Virus record (IMG/VR): IMGVR_UViG_3300032893_000004 | Location: 1 to 64,000 of that record | Strand: one strand, 5' to 3' | Source of the DNA: a virus | Length of the DNA: 64,000 nucleotides | Part shown: in pieces, positions 30,674 through 38,091 of the stretch | How the letters are laid out: the number at the start of each line of letters is the position of its first letter | How positions within the stretch are numbered: the first letter of the stretch is position 1 | Made by a program: the position numbers and the translations under genes | The notes under the pieces: model-generated | What the model was told of the DNA's origin: nothing | Database searches by the model: none | Seen by the model: the letters and a program-made list of their open reading frames with translations, nothing else

Positions 30674-31075
30674 ATGGATCTCGAAAAGATGCGGCAAAAA
30701 GTACGGGCGGACGACGAAAAACTGCAGATTATGGATAAGCTTTCCAAGTTCGAAGACGGCATGGTCGTCGACGAGTACTGTTCCGAGTGGAGTTATCTGG
30801 ATTCCTCTCCATATATAAGAGTCGGCAGCATATACGCACACACAGAGACCGATGCCGAAGAAAAGATCAAGATAGTAAAGCAGTTGACCAAAGGTTTGAT
30901 TACCGGTACAGTTGGCGGATATTCCAGCTGCGACGATTCGTCGGACTGGGCGGAACTCAAGGTTCGCCTAGAAGATACTTCGGACAAAACTCTGCGGGCA
31001 ACTGTCAAGAAGCTTCGCAAGTATTGCCCCGCACTGAAAGTCAAATTTAAGCGAGTGACAGAGATAGATCTGTGA
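30674..31075 (+). CDS. Hypothetical phage protein (133 aa)
   Basis: ATG after AGGAGAAGTTAAGC. Helical ends (LEKMRQKVRADDEKLQIMDKL and ATVKKLRKYCPALKVKF) flank a Ser/Asp-rich middle. No domain recognised. Confidence 0.6.
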   Translation: MDLEKMRQKVRADDEKLQIMDKLSKFEDGMVVDEYCSEWSYLDSSPYIRVGSIYAHTETDAEEKIKIVKQLTKGLITGTVGGYSSCDDSSDWAELKVRLEDTSDKTLRATVKKLRKYCPALKVKFKRVTEIDL

Positions 31076-31094
31076 GAGTAACAGGAGAAAGTAA

Positions 31095-31526
31095 ATGAAT
31101 AACGAGATGATCACCACTGACGGCGAGAAAGTTACCCAGATAACGGCTGAGATGGCGGCGTTAGTGTCCGACCACGCAAGAGAGAATTACACGGCCGCCG
31201 ACCACGTGAAGGCAGATATCATGCAGATGATCGAACGGAAAATGCGCGTTGGTCAAGAATCGATCTGGTACCGCCCGCCTCCCGGAGTCCAGCTGGACCG
31301 GTCCACGATCAAGTATCTGGTCGGCCTGGGCTATCTCGTCTGGCACCACGAGCCGTTGCTGATGAGTGAGATGAAGCCGCTCGAATATAACTACACCATC
31401 TTCTGGCGCTTTCCAGACGGCGTGGAACTCGCGGACGGCGTGAAGCCGTTCGCGCCCGGCGAGCGCTACTGGGACCAGCGCGAGCAGAAGGAGCAACCCG
31501 GTGAGAGTACACCTCCGGAGACTTGA
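31095..31526 (+). CDS. Hypothetical phage protein (143 aa)
   Basis: ATG after ACAGGAGAAAGTAA. Helical and acidic start, then a WYRPPPGVQLDRSTIKYL segment and a Trp/Pro-rich end (PFAPGERYWDQREQKEQP). It overlaps the GNAT-like gene by 26 nt. Unknown. Confidence 0.6.
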   Translation: MNNEMITTDGEKVTQITAEMAALVSDHARENYTAADHVKADIMQMIERKMRVGQESIWYRPPPGVQLDRSTIKYLVGLGYLVWHHEPLLMSEMKPLEYNYTIFWRFPDGVELADGVKPFAPGERYWDQREQKEQPGESTPPET

Positions 31527-31824
31527 CGTCCGCACGTACGAGTGCTGGGTAGAAGTAGGCTTCGACGTCGTGGCCGAATCGAAGGCTGTTGACGTGGGCG
31601 GCTGCCTTCTGATAACCTGGATCGGTACGGAAATAGGTCACAAGCGTAAGGGCTACGCTTCCGCTATAATGGCGCGGTACCGAAAGCACTTCGACGAGGT
31701 GTGGCCTCACGGCGTGCTACCTTCCGGGCGGGTGTTCTGGGACAAGCACTGTCCTGGGTGGCACAAGCGGGCGGACTGCAATCCGGACCTACCAGAAGAG
31801 GCTTTCATGGGGAGCGGAAGATGA
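31501..31824 (+). CDS. GNAT-like acetyltransferase fold protein (107 aa), GTG start
   Basis: LLITWIGTEIGHKRKGYASAIMARY (residues 36-60) matches the GNAT core: strand 4, the (R/Q)xxGx(A/G) acetyl-CoA loop as RKGYAS, and helix 3. Residues after it contain the C-terminal GRVFWDK strand. At 107 residues it is shorter than a full GNAT (about 140), so it may be minimal or non-catalytic. A target, such as a host protein or toxin, cannot be inferred. Confidence 0.5.
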   Translation: MRVHLRRLDVRTYECWVEVGFDVVAESKAVDVGGCLLITWIGTEIGHKRKGYASAIMARYRKHFDEVWPHGVLPSGRVFWDKHCPGWHKRADCNPDLPEEAFMGSGR

Positions 31825-32003
31825 TCACGATCGCAACGGGGCGCAAGACCCACATCTACGTGGACGCATGCCGTGTAACTGGTAAGAAGTTCTCGTTCTA
31901 CCGCTGGCGCGGTACAGGCGAGTTCGCAGGCAGATGGTCTGTGACGGTCGTGTTCTTCGGGCTTCTCGTGATAGTCGGCAGCGGCCGAGAGAACGAGGCG
32001 TAG
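31821..32003 (+). CDS. 60-residue membrane-associated protein
   Basis: The open frame starts earlier, but the ATG at 31821 overlaps the previous stop as ATGA. Basic N-terminal half (KTHIYVDACRVTGKKFSFYRWR), then one hydrophobic helix (SVTVVFFGLLVIVGS). Likely inner membrane. Unknown. Confidence 0.5.
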   Translation: MITIATGRKTHIYVDACRVTGKKFSFYRWRGTGEFAGRWSVTVVFFGLLVIVGSGRENEA

Positions 32004-32004
32004 C

Positions 32005-32211
32005 GTGTGTACAACGTGCGTAGAAATCATACGAGGCCGGATAACCGTCAAGGACGCTCTGTCTGCAGCCGCTTCCGAGCTGGCAGCTATGGAGAAAGAT
32101 CCGCCAGATGTTGAGCACCTAAGAGACATCCTCGAAGCTGACGCAGCCGGCGACGTGGACAAGGTAAAACGTCTGATCGACGCCGGATATCGGAAGGAAC
32201 GCTGGCTGTGA
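32005..32211 (+). CDS. Small helical protein (68 aa), GTG start
   Basis: MCTTCVE start, then acidic helices (LSAAASELAAMEKDPPDVE and LRDILEADAAGDVDKV). No further cysteines, so metal binding is unlikely. GTGA overlap with the next gene. Confidence 0.55.
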   Translation: MCTTCVEIIRGRITVKDALSAAASELAAMEKDPPDVEHLRDILEADAAGDVDKVKRLIDAGYRKERWL

Positions 32212-32360
32212 ACGAAATCTTGATGATCCTGATGGTTGTCTCCGTCTTGATGATGCTGCGCCGACCGCCGAGACGTCTGGAGCGCAACGGTTCGTTTCGT
32301 CCGCGCGTATCGAAGGACCTGCTTGAATCCAAGCCGACTTCCACTCCGAGGAAACGGTGA
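32208..32360 (+). CDS. 50-residue membrane protein, GTG start
   Basis: N-terminal hydrophobic helix (ILMILMVVSVLMML) followed by a very basic proline-rich tail (RRPPRRLERNGSFRPR). GTGA overlaps at both ends tile it exactly between its neighbours, which supports it despite its length. Unknown. Confidence 0.55.
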   Translation: MNEILMILMVVSVLMMLRRPPRRLERNGSFRPRVSKDLLESKPTSTPRKR

Positions 32361-32704
32361 ACTGGTTCAAATCCCTACTGCAACTGATCGCGTTCCAGAC
32401 CGACCGCTGCACGGCTTGCTGGCGTCCGCTTAGGACCAAAGCTATCCACCAAGATTACCTCGACGGCCATACGCTGCTCGAATCGACACACGTCTGCATC
32501 TACTGCGGGTCGGTGGAAGACCAGTTCGCTTACGGCAATTATGCGCGAGAGTACTGGCAGTACGAAGACGAGAAGGCTCATCCGATCTACATGCGGCTGA
32601 TCAGGTTACCAGATAAAGTTTACATGGCTACGCGGAGGCTCCTCAACCCGTCCGAGCCAGCAGTCCCGGTCAAGCCGGGTGACCGAGACGAGACGTCCCA
32701 CTAA
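32357..32704 (+). CDS. Zinc-ribbon-like protein (115 aa), GTG start
   Basis: CTACWRPL (residues 18-25) and CIYCGS (about 47-52) form a CxxC...CxxC ribbon separated by a basic/hydrophobic loop. The C-terminus is proline-rich. Last gene of the second plus-strand operon; transcription meets the opposing late gene just downstream. Confidence 0.6.
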   Translation: MNWFKSLLQLIAFQTDRCTACWRPLRTKAIHQDYLDGHTLLESTHVCIYCGSVEDQFAYGNYAREYWQYEDEKAHPIYMRLIRLPDKVYMATRRLLNPSEPAVPVKPGDRDETSH

Positions 32705-32743
32705 AAACAAGAGGCCGGGTGCCTTACAGCTCCCAGCCTCTTG
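32703..32743 (-). terminator. Intrinsic terminator of the single minus-strand gene
   Basis: On the minus strand CAAGAGGC (32743-32736) pairs with GCCTCTTG (32715-32708), with GGG/CCC extending the stem, and TTTTT follows (32707-32703). This is a textbook Rho-independent terminator for the gene at 32809, placed right at the stop of the opposing plus-strand gene. The same hairpin, without a T-run, may also slow plus-strand transcription. Confidence 0.8.
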
Positions 32744-32808
32744 CCCATCCGTCGCGCCGGCTGATCAGCGTCCGGCACTTTCAGATGTAATCGATTTCTA
32801 TTTGCCTA

Positions 32809-33252
32809 TTACGGCATAAAGCACATGGACATAGCAGTCGTCTTGCTGTGACCAGGGGTGCCAGTAGGACTCGGCGAGTTGAAGGATCCTTTGAGGGGAG
32901 CTTCGGCCGTTTCGGTGATCGAGAGCCAGAGCGTGCCGGAGGTGCTGCAGGCCTGGGAGTACAAGCTGTCCGTTCGCTCGCCCGCCACGATCGTGCTCTG
33001 GAGAACCCATCCGCCGGTAGGAGTGCCGGAAGCGGTCGGGATCGCGCACATGGCTTCTGCGTAGAGACGCATGCGCTTAGCGCCCGGAGGAGTTGTGTTC
33101 GGGTTGAACGATCCGGTGGGACCGTCTTCCTGGTGGAGAACCGTCTCGCGCCAGATCACGCCGTCGGTTACGGAAGCGGAGTAGCTCTGGCGAACCTTGC
33201 GGCCGTCGGGCGACTGCGTTTGCGCGGCTAGAGTCCAAGTGGTAGCTGTCAT
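32809..33252 (-). CDS. Solitary late gene, probable virion protein (147 aa)
   Basis: Thr/Ser-rich beta protein (TATTWTLAAQTQSPDG, GWVLQSTIVAGERTDSLY) with several cysteines and no charged clusters, as in decoration or tail-surface proteins. GGGAGGAACAAACC gives a strong ribosome binding site. It has its own CCTAATCT promoter and its own terminator, and is the only minus-strand gene between 21.4 and 36.3 kb. A self-contained, strongly signalled unit suggests high late expression of a separately acquired structural or accessory protein. No homologue recognised. Confidence 0.65.
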   Translation of the reverse strand: MTATTWTLAAQTQSPDGRKVRQSYSASVTDGVIWRETVLHQEDGPTGSFNPNTTPPGAKRMRLYAEAMCAIPTASGTPTGGWVLQSTIVAGERTDSLYSQACSTSGTLWLSITETAEAPLKGSFNSPSPTGTPGHSKTTAMSMCFMP

Positions 33253-33288
33253 GGTTTGTTCCTCCCATGGCTTAATGTTCAGGTAGTC

Positions 33289-33296
33289 AGATTAGG
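33289..33296 (-). promoter_or_regulatory. CCTAATCT late-type promoter element
   Basis: Minus-strand CCTAATCT 36 nt before the ATG of the solitary 147-residue gene. It is the only copy in the plus-strand gene block, and it lies beside the AT-rich palindromic region. Confidence 0.65.
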
Positions 33297-33324
33297 ATAT
33301 CGTTGGTAGTCACTCTGTATACCA

Positions 33325-33501
33325 GCGCGTCAGCGGTATACCGGTATACCGACTCAGAATGACCATTTATTAATTATTACCAAGATGGGTCACTAATAAT
33401 TAATCCTACGAATCCAATGATTACGCGTAGATAGCGCGAGCTGGTATCAGAAAATATCAACAAAATGCTGCTATCAAGTTATATCAAGTCGATACTTGAC
33501 C
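33325..33501. repeat. AT-rich intergenic region with palindromes, inverted and direct repeats
   Basis: GTATACC occurs three times between about 33316 and 33350; two copies make the 16-bp perfect palindrome GGTATACCGGTATACC. ATTAATTATTA (33369-33379) and TAATAATTAAT (33394-33404) are a perfect 11-bp inverted repeat with a 14-nt spacer. TATCAA occurs three times and ATCAAGT twice between about 33455 and 33490, and TCAAGT/ACTTGA (ending near 33499) form an inverted repeat. The region separates the solitary late gene from the next plus-strand operon. It could hold operators or a replication origin. Confidence 0.6.
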
Positions 33502-33543
33502 ATTTTGGTGGACTATGAGAAAATATTTTGAGTGGAGGTGGAT

Positions 33544-33975
33544 ATGTTCGGCAATCACGTCTTGGACGGCTTCGAGTACAAGGGCTACACGTACCGCTAC
33601 GACCTGGAAGTCTCGGACGACAACTGCAAGACCTACCATATGGCTTATCGGGACGGCAAGGAACGTCACTTCGACTGGTCGCCCTACTCCAACCCAACCG
33701 AGTCGGACTTCAAGCTGTGGGTAGATCTGGACATGCCAGAGCGCATCACGAACGGTCCGCTCGACAGGGCAGACCTCGAACGAATTCAAACAGAAAGGCT
33801 GAAGACATATCGCTGTCTGATCTCGTTCGTGAACGGCTTCGGCGAAGAAGTCGAGCGTCTCATCCGTATCACCTGCGCGACCTACCAAAGCGCTATAACC
33901 GAAGTACAATCGAGTTGGCCGACCGCCAAGATTATCCATCTTCAGCAGGACAGACTGCGAGCGAACCATGGCTGA
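33544..33975 (+). CDS. Hypothetical phage protein (143 aa)
   Basis: The ATG at 33544 follows GTGGAGGTGG; an earlier in-frame GTG lies within that site. Aromatic and acidic beta-rich first half (YKGYTYRYDLEVSDDN), helical second half (DRADLERIQTERLKTYR). TTGACC at 33496 may be a -35, but I see no matching -10. Unknown function. Confidence 0.6.
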   Translation: MFGNHVLDGFEYKGYTYRYDLEVSDDNCKTYHMAYRDGKERHFDWSPYSNPTESDFKLWVDLDMPERITNGPLDRADLERIQTERLKTYRCLISFVNGFGEEVERLIRITCATYQSAITEVQSSWPTAKIIHLQQDRLRANHG

Positions 33976-34159
33976 CCAATGGACACCTCCGGTACACCGC
34001 GAAGAGATCTTCGGGTGGACCGGCTTGAGCACGGACGAACTCCGCGATATGATCTTGGCAGTAGCCAGGGCCTGCGGATTCCGGGTCGTGAGAGTAACCG
34101 ACACGAAGTGGCCGGAAGGTCACCCGGACCGCGTCACGTTCGAGGTGGAGGAGATATGA
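33968..34159 (+). CDS. Hypothetical phage protein (63 aa)
   Basis: ATG in an 8-nt overlap with the previous gene. Amphipathic helix (ELRDMILAVARACGFRVVR) then a strand pair. No motif. Confidence 0.55.
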   Translation: MADQWTPPVHREEIFGWTGLSTDELRDMILAVARACGFRVVRVTDTKWPEGHPDRVTFEVEEI

Positions 34160-34377
34160 GATATCCGCAGTACAAACCCGGCGCGAGATGGCAGGTCCGG
34201 CGCGAGTTCAGTCCTCTTCGCGACTTCGACTTCGTGATAATCGGTCCGGGCTCCAAACCGCGATACAAGCTGTGCAGCGTGCGTTTCTTGCATCCGAACG
34301 ACACCGATCGTAAAGATTTCTTAGCAGAATACCCTACCTGGCATCTGCAAGAACACGCCACGTATGTCGGTGAGTGA
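34156..34377 (+). CDS. Hypothetical basic protein (73 aa)
   Basis: Begins MRYPQYKPGARWQVRREF; beta-barrel-like alternation with FDFVIIGPGSKPRYKL, similar in style to small SH3-like phage proteins. ATGA overlap at the start. The next 64 bp are AT-rich regulatory sequence. Confidence 0.6.
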   Translation: MRYPQYKPGARWQVRREFSPLRDFDFVIIGPGSKPRYKLCSVRFLHPNDTDRKDFLAEYPTWHLQEHATYVGE

Positions 34378-34412
34378 CTGTAAATTATATTTTAATTTAT
34401 CGCGACTTGATG

Positions 34413-34426
34413 TAAACTATAGTTTA
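34413..34426 (+). promoter_or_regulatory. 14-bp perfect palindrome, probable operator
   Basis: TAAACTATAGTTTA is a perfect palindrome in the AT-rich gap 34378-34441, directly before GGACGGGG and the ATG at 34442. TATAGT inside it could serve as a -10, in which case a dimeric repressor binding there would block it. No good -35 is present. Confidence 0.5.
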
Positions 34427-34441
34427 TAAAAGGACGGGGAC

Positions 34442-34825
34442 ATGGCCAAGATCTCGAACAAGAAGGAATCGATAGCGGATTTGAACTACGCCCTCGGGTA
34501 TCTCCACCAAGTCCAGCCTGGACTCGACAATACAGTCGTACTTGAACGCGCGAAGGGATTGATAAGGCGTGTTCTGCATCGTATGGCTGGACCCGACTTA
34601 AACGCAGGCAAGCATGTCGGCCGAACCTATACCGACACCAGGAAAGCAGCTGTTCTTGCGACGGCTACCGATCGATCGACCTATTCCGGAGCCATACTGG
34701 CGGATATGACTCGCGCCCGTCTCAGCGACCTGTACGACAAGGTGGTGGCTGACCACGAAAATTGGGACGGCGAAGAGGTTTCGATTGACCGTATTCTGGC
34801 GCTAATGCTAGGATGCGGAAAATGA
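34442..34825 (+). CDS. Hypothetical phage protein (127 aa)
   Basis: First gene after the palindrome. Helical, with basic central part (AKGLIRRVLHRMAGPDLNAG) and a mixed C-terminus (DGEEVSIDRILALMLG). ATG after AAAGGACGGGGAC. Its position suggests it is controlled by the palindromic operator. No family recognised. Confidence 0.6.
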   Translation: MAKISNKKESIADLNYALGYLHQVQPGLDNTVVLERAKGLIRRVLHRMAGPDLNAGKHVGRTYTDTRKAAVLATATDRSTYSGAILADMTRARLSDLYDKVVADHENWDGEEVSIDRILALMLGCGK

Positions 34826-35142
34826 GCGCTATCGAAGCGGCCGAGCATCGGATAGAAGAGCTGACTACCCAGAGAGATCGCCTCCTGGCTGAAGTGGAAG
34901 ACCTCAAGCGACTTCTCACGCCCGAAGGGCTCAAAATCCAGTCCGTAAACTACGCCCAGTGGGAAGCCGCAACTTCGGCCATGGAACTAATGAAGACCGA
35001 GCTTCAGGCAGCCGCTGACGCGCTCAAACCGCCGTTCTTGGCGCTACCAGAACAGTTTACATCAGAGATGCTGGCGTACCGTCGCGGGGCGCGAGACGCG
35101 TATCTGGCTGTCGTCAGAGCCTTCAAGGAGCTGAAGCGATGA
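34822..35142 (+). CDS. Coiled-coil protein (106 aa)
   Basis: The ATG at 34822 overlaps the previous stop (ATGA); an ATG three codons upstream lies in the previous gene. Heptad-rich N-terminus (AAEHRIEELTTQRDRLLAEV) then helical to the end (ARDAYLAVVRAFKELKR). Likely oligomeric. Unknown. Confidence 0.6.
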   Translation: MSAIEAAEHRIEELTTQRDRLLAEVEDLKRLLTPEGLKIQSVNYAQWEAATSAMELMKTELQAAADALKPPFLALPEQFTSEMLAYRRGARDAYLAVVRAFKELKR

Positions 35143-35152
35143 AGGAGACCTT

Positions 35153-35458
35153 ATGACGTCGTTAGACGGCTTACGCACCTTCCTGGAGTACGCGGACGAG
35201 ATGCGTTTCGAGATCCACGACACCGGCGGCAGCTACCTGACAGACGTCGTGTTCTGCGAGTTCATGCGCAAAGCCAAGGACGCGCTAGGTAAAACAGACT
35301 ACGAGCTTGCCGAGATGCTCGACGTGTCCACTCACGTTGTCAAGCGCTGGTTGGACGGAAGCAACTCGCCACACCGGTTCATGCAGCTCGGGGCCGTAAA
35401 CGAACTTATCAAGGCAGCTCGCATCGAAGAGCAGACGAGGAGTATCGCTTGGCCGTGA
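35153..35458 (+). CDS. HTH (XRE-like) DNA-binding protein (101 aa)
   Basis: YELAEMLDVSTHVVKRWLDG then SNSPHRFMQL (residues 44-73) is a clear XRE-type helix-turn-helix with the W-x-x-G-x-x-x-P turn. The N-terminal 35 residues are a separate acidic alpha/beta segment. ATG after GAAGGAGACCTT. Probable transcription regulator; the palindrome at 34413 is a candidate binding site, but that link is speculative. Confidence 0.7.
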   Translation: MTSLDGLRTFLEYADEMRFEIHDTGGSYLTDVVFCEFMRKAKDALGKTDYELAEMLDVSTHVVKRWLDGSNSPHRFMQLGAVNELIKAARIEEQTRSIAWP

Positions 35459-35748
35459 ACTGGCGCAAAATCAAGAAAGGTTCGGTCTATATCATCGAAT
35501 TCAAAGGGATATTCACCGGAATACACGCCGGCAACATTCCTTTCAACGACGCGGAGCTGTACGTCCTCTACAAAGGTCAGCTGATCCACGCGTGGCTGAT
35601 CGGTAGCGAAACCGATCTGTTCTACGAGCGCCTCCACCCGACCGCCCGATCGATCAAGGGTATGGTCGCCAAGTATCGACGAGACGCTGAGAGCTTCGGG
35701 GTAGTGAAAGACTTCGAAGTGGTTGCGACCAAGGTAGGTAACTTGTGA
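35455..35748 (+). CDS. Hypothetical phage protein (97 aa), GTG start
   Basis: GTG in a GTGA overlap; a TTG two codons earlier is the alternative. Beta-rich start (WRKIKKGSVYIIEFKG) and a basic helical end (RSIKGMVAKYRRDAESF). Function unknown. Confidence 0.6.
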   Translation: MNWRKIKKGSVYIIEFKGIFTGIHAGNIPFNDAELYVLYKGQLIHAWLIGSETDLFYERLHPTARSIKGMVAKYRRDAESFGVVKDFEVVATKVGNL

Positions 35749-35999
35749 ACGACCATGTCGACCACCTCTCTCACTGCGTATCAGCCCTCGCGACGGACGA
35801 AGCTCGCAAGATAGACCGGTTCATGGTAGGATGGAATACCCACGCCGAAGACTTGATCATGCCTGATTCTAAGTACGACGAGAAGCTTGACCGATTCGTG
35901 ACGTGGAAAGAAGTAGTTGCCGGCCTGACGCTGTTCGAGTGCCGAGCAGCCGGCGAACGATTCGGGCGAGAATACGCCGATAGCGTAGGTGGAAAATGA
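35745..35999 (+). CDS. Hypothetical phage protein (84 aa), GTG start
   Basis: Histidine-containing start (NDHVDHLSHCVSAL), helical with acidic patches. GTGA overlap upstream, ATGA downstream. No motif. Confidence 0.55.
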   Translation: MNDHVDHLSHCVSALATDEARKIDRFMVGWNTHAEDLIMPDSKYDEKLDRFVTWKEVVAGLTLFECRAAGERFGREYADSVGGK

Positions 36000-36244
36000 A
36001 TTCGTATTCCGAGATATCACTCACCAAAGTTAAGAGCGGTCGCAAGGAATACCGCTGCGAGTGGTGCGACCAGAAGATCCTGACAGGAGAAGAGCATGTT
36101 CGGCGTGTCTACAAGATGGAAGGTGATATACGAAATGAGAGAATGCATCCTGAATGCTACGTGGCAATGGAGCGGTCCGACCACGCTATGATCTCGGAAG
36201 GCTGGATGCCGGGTGATCCTACTAGAGGGCGGCCGCTCAGGTGA
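35996..36244 (+). CDS. LIM/treble-clef-like zinc protein (82 aa)
   Basis: CEWCDQKILTGEEHVRRV (residues 21-38) with a later MHPECY gives CxxC...H...HxxC spacing, like treble-clef or PARP/LIM-type fingers found in small phage proteins. Basic overall. Last gene of the third plus-strand block; the 109-bp convergent gap after it contains AGTACA/TGTACT and AGGT/ACCT inverted repeats but no T-run terminator. Confidence 0.6.
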   Translation: MNSYSEISLTKVKSGRKEYRCEWCDQKILTGEEHVRRVYKMEGDIRNERMHPECYVAMERSDHAMISEGWMPGDPTRGRPLR

Positions 36245-36353
36245 GTTCTGTGCTTATCTTAGTACAAGATTTCGCTGTACTCAATTGATCACACAACGAA
36301 GAAATCGCGCTTTCGACGCAGCTGTGCCCTGTAAAGGTTAGGTAATAGTTGAC

Positions 36354-36857
36354 CTAAAAGGTGGACTTATCGCCGGCTAGGGTAAAAAGCCACTTTTTGA
36401 AGGGTTCGCTGCTCGTCTCGCTCGTATAGCATCTGGCTACAGCCTCATCCAGCGAGCAGCAGAACGACCTGCGGATATCTTCCACTGCCTTGAAGTACTT
36501 CTGCTCCAGCTCATCTTGCATTAATAGTCCACCGTTTTGGTCGACTACTACCTTCCGATCGCCCACCACATCGTAGTCTGCGAACGTATGGTCGGAGGTG
36601 CATCCCTTGTGGCCCATAGCACAGTGGTGCGGTATGTTGTCGACCATGGTCTTTAAGGCGTCCGAGCGTTCATGAGATACTCGATAAAATGCTGCTGGCA
36701 CGATATCGTTGTCCACAGCGTATCTCTCGCCGGCCGTCATCCTGTTTGGGTTCCGAGCATCACGCGCCCACCAGCAGTCCTTGCACATGATATACTGGTC
36801 GGCTTCGACAGATTTGTGGCAGTGTAGGCACTTCTTAGGACCGGCTGATGTGTTCAT
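36354..36857 (-). CDS. Zinc-binding hypothetical protein (167 aa)
   Basis: Residues 9-30 hold CLHCHK and CKDCWW, a CxxC...CxxC ribbon; later HHCAMGHKGCTSDH adds further potential ligands. Helical C-terminus. I start at the ATG of MNTSAGPKK, which overlaps the upstream 57-residue gene stop and has GAAGGTG upstream, not at the longer open frame. Last gene of a coupled minus-strand operon. Unknown. Confidence 0.6.
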   Translation of the reverse strand: MNTSAGPKKCLHCHKSVEADQYIMCKDCWWARDARNPNRMTAGERYAVDNDIVPAAFYRVSHERSDALKTMVDNIPHHCAMGHKGCTSDHTFADYDVVGDRKVVVDQNGGLLMQDELEQKYFKAVEDIRRSFCCSLDEAVARCYTSETSSEPFKKWLFTLAGDKSTF

Positions 36858-37027
36858 AGGCCGAACACCTTCGGGTTGTGCGATATCGACCGATCCATCA
36901 GGTATCCGAGGTCGTCCCATCTGTCGGGAGAATCCGTGCAGCCGATCCAAGCCGGCGACTTGAGCATCCAGCGCAGCTTCGAGAGCAGTTCCTCGGCTTG
37001 GGCTATCAGGCGATCGGTCTCGCTCAC
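36854..37027 (-). CDS. 57-residue hypothetical protein, GTG start
   Basis: Helical acidic start (SETDRLIAQAEELLSKLRWM) and a mixed second half. Bounded exactly by a GTGA overlap upstream and an ATGA overlap downstream, which is strong support for a real gene. No family recognised. Confidence 0.6.
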   Translation of the reverse strand: MSETDRLIAQAEELLSKLRWMLKSPAWIGCTDSPDRWDDLGYLMDRSISHNPKVFGL

Positions 37028-37410
37028 AGCTTTGGATCCTTAGACGGCTCGTCGCACTTAAGGTACTTCAGGCGCTCTTCCCAGTTCGCCAGCATGGCCT
37101 TCATAGTTACCTCGTCTTCCCTGGACATCTGGGTTATCCACTCCTCGATCGAGATATTGGCCTTGTGGATAGCGGGATCGAACCCTTTCAGAGACATGAG
37201 CCACTTGATCTCGCCTACCCAGTCGCCGGTGTTCACTCCGTGTAGGAGGTAGCCCGAGTGGATAAGCTCCAGCAGCCAGAGCAAATTGTCGTGCTGGTAG
37301 CGGTTGAGAGTGATCGTGACCGAGCTGGGGTCGAGCAGCTTCAGGTCGTTCTGCCTCACCACGTTCATGGCCCGGAAGATCAGCCTCAGCCGATAGAGTA
37401 ACTTCTTCAT
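37024..37410 (-). CDS. Hypothetical helical protein (128 aa)
   Basis: Basic N-terminus (MKKLLYRLRLIFRAMNVVR), then leucine-rich helices (LLWLLELIHSGYLLHG). Probably cytoplasmic or peripheral to the membrane. ATG overlaps the previous stop. Unknown. Confidence 0.6.
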   Translation of the reverse strand: MKKLLYRLRLIFRAMNVVRQNDLKLLDPSSVTITLNRYQHDNLLWLLELIHSGYLLHGVNTGDWVGEIKWLMSLKGFDPAIHKANISIEEWITQMSREDEVTMKAMLANWEERLKYLKCDEPSKDPKL

Positions 37411-37760
37411 ACTACGACTCCTGCCTTGATCAGAAGCAGCGCGTTCATGATGCGAGTCTTGGGCGACGAGCCTAGTTGCTTAGTGTTGCATCTGATGTTT
37501 TCGACAGCCGCTCGGCCGGCTTCTAGAGGATCGGAGCCGTCGTTGACCTGAGCTGGTCCTACCGCCGGAGCGTTGAGGAACAAAATACGCAAAGCTGCTC
37601 TTTCAGAAGCCTCGTCGGTGCCGTTAAGGTCGACACCGTCCGAGCAGTGACCTAGAGCGCAGGCTTTTGAGCCGTCGCGTGTCCGGTAAGTGCCCATATG
37701 CCACTTTCTGGCCGGAATTCTGCTGAACTTCTCTATGAAATAATCAACGTCGTACGTCAT
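37407..37760 (-). CDS. Hypothetical phage protein with CALGHC motif (117 aa)
   Basis: RKWHMGTY, then KACALGHCSDGVDL, a pattern I associate with small phage proteins in which a tryptophan and a CALGHC-like stretch recur; the family has no known function. ATG chosen at the ATGA overlap; a GTG two codons earlier is possible. Confidence 0.6.
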   Translation of the reverse strand: MTYDVDYFIEKFSRIPARKWHMGTYRTRDGSKACALGHCSDGVDLNGTDEASERAALRILFLNAPAVGPAQVNDGSDPLEAGRAAVENIRCNTKQLGSSPKTRIMNALLLIKAGVVV

Positions 37761-38023
37761 ACCCACCCCACCTTCATTATAACGGTTTTTGCCATAGGAT
37801 CGAACTTGTCGTCTGAAACGCTGAATCCTCGGACTGTCAGGAGGGCCGCCAGCTTCTCGCGTGCAGGCTGTTCGAGGTGAGATACGTCCATCATGACCGA
37901 CCCGAAGCCTTCGGTAGCCTTGTCTTCTATGATGGCAAGCGCCTTGCTGAGATCCTTGGATTTTGCCTCCAGCATGTGCTGCTTGGCCAGCTCAGCCGTC
38001 AGATGCATGAATTTCAGATTCAT
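37757..38023 (-). CDS. Hypothetical phage protein (88 aa)
   Basis: Helical first half (ELAKQHMLEAKSKDLSKAL), alpha/beta second half (REKLAALLTVRGFSVS), reminiscent of a small ferredoxin-like fold. ATG preceded by AAGAGGGACG. Unknown function. Confidence 0.6.
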   Translation of the reverse strand: MNLKFMHLTAELAKQHMLEAKSKDLSKALAIIEDKATEGFGSVMMDVSHLEQPAREKLAALLTVRGFSVSDDKFDPMAKTVIMKVGWV

Positions 38024-38091
38024 TCGTCCCTCTTGCCGGAGGCTTTATTTTGAATTGTAAGATACCACTCCCGAGGCTTATCTGCGCTCAT
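38020..38091 (-). CDS. Possible 23-residue peptide
   Basis: MSADKPREWYLTIQNKASG; overlaps the preceding gene by 14 nt and shares ATGA with the next one, so it tiles the gap exactly. Too short to judge by composition; it may be only a re-initiation spacer. Confidence 0.3.
   Translation of the reverse strand: MSADKPREWYLTIQNKASGKRDE

Noticed and set aside
33515-33724. Plus-strand 69-codon frame starting MRKYFEWRW
   Set aside because: It overlaps the 33544 gene in another frame, is threonine/arginine-rich low complexity, and the ribosome binding site serves the 33544 ATG.
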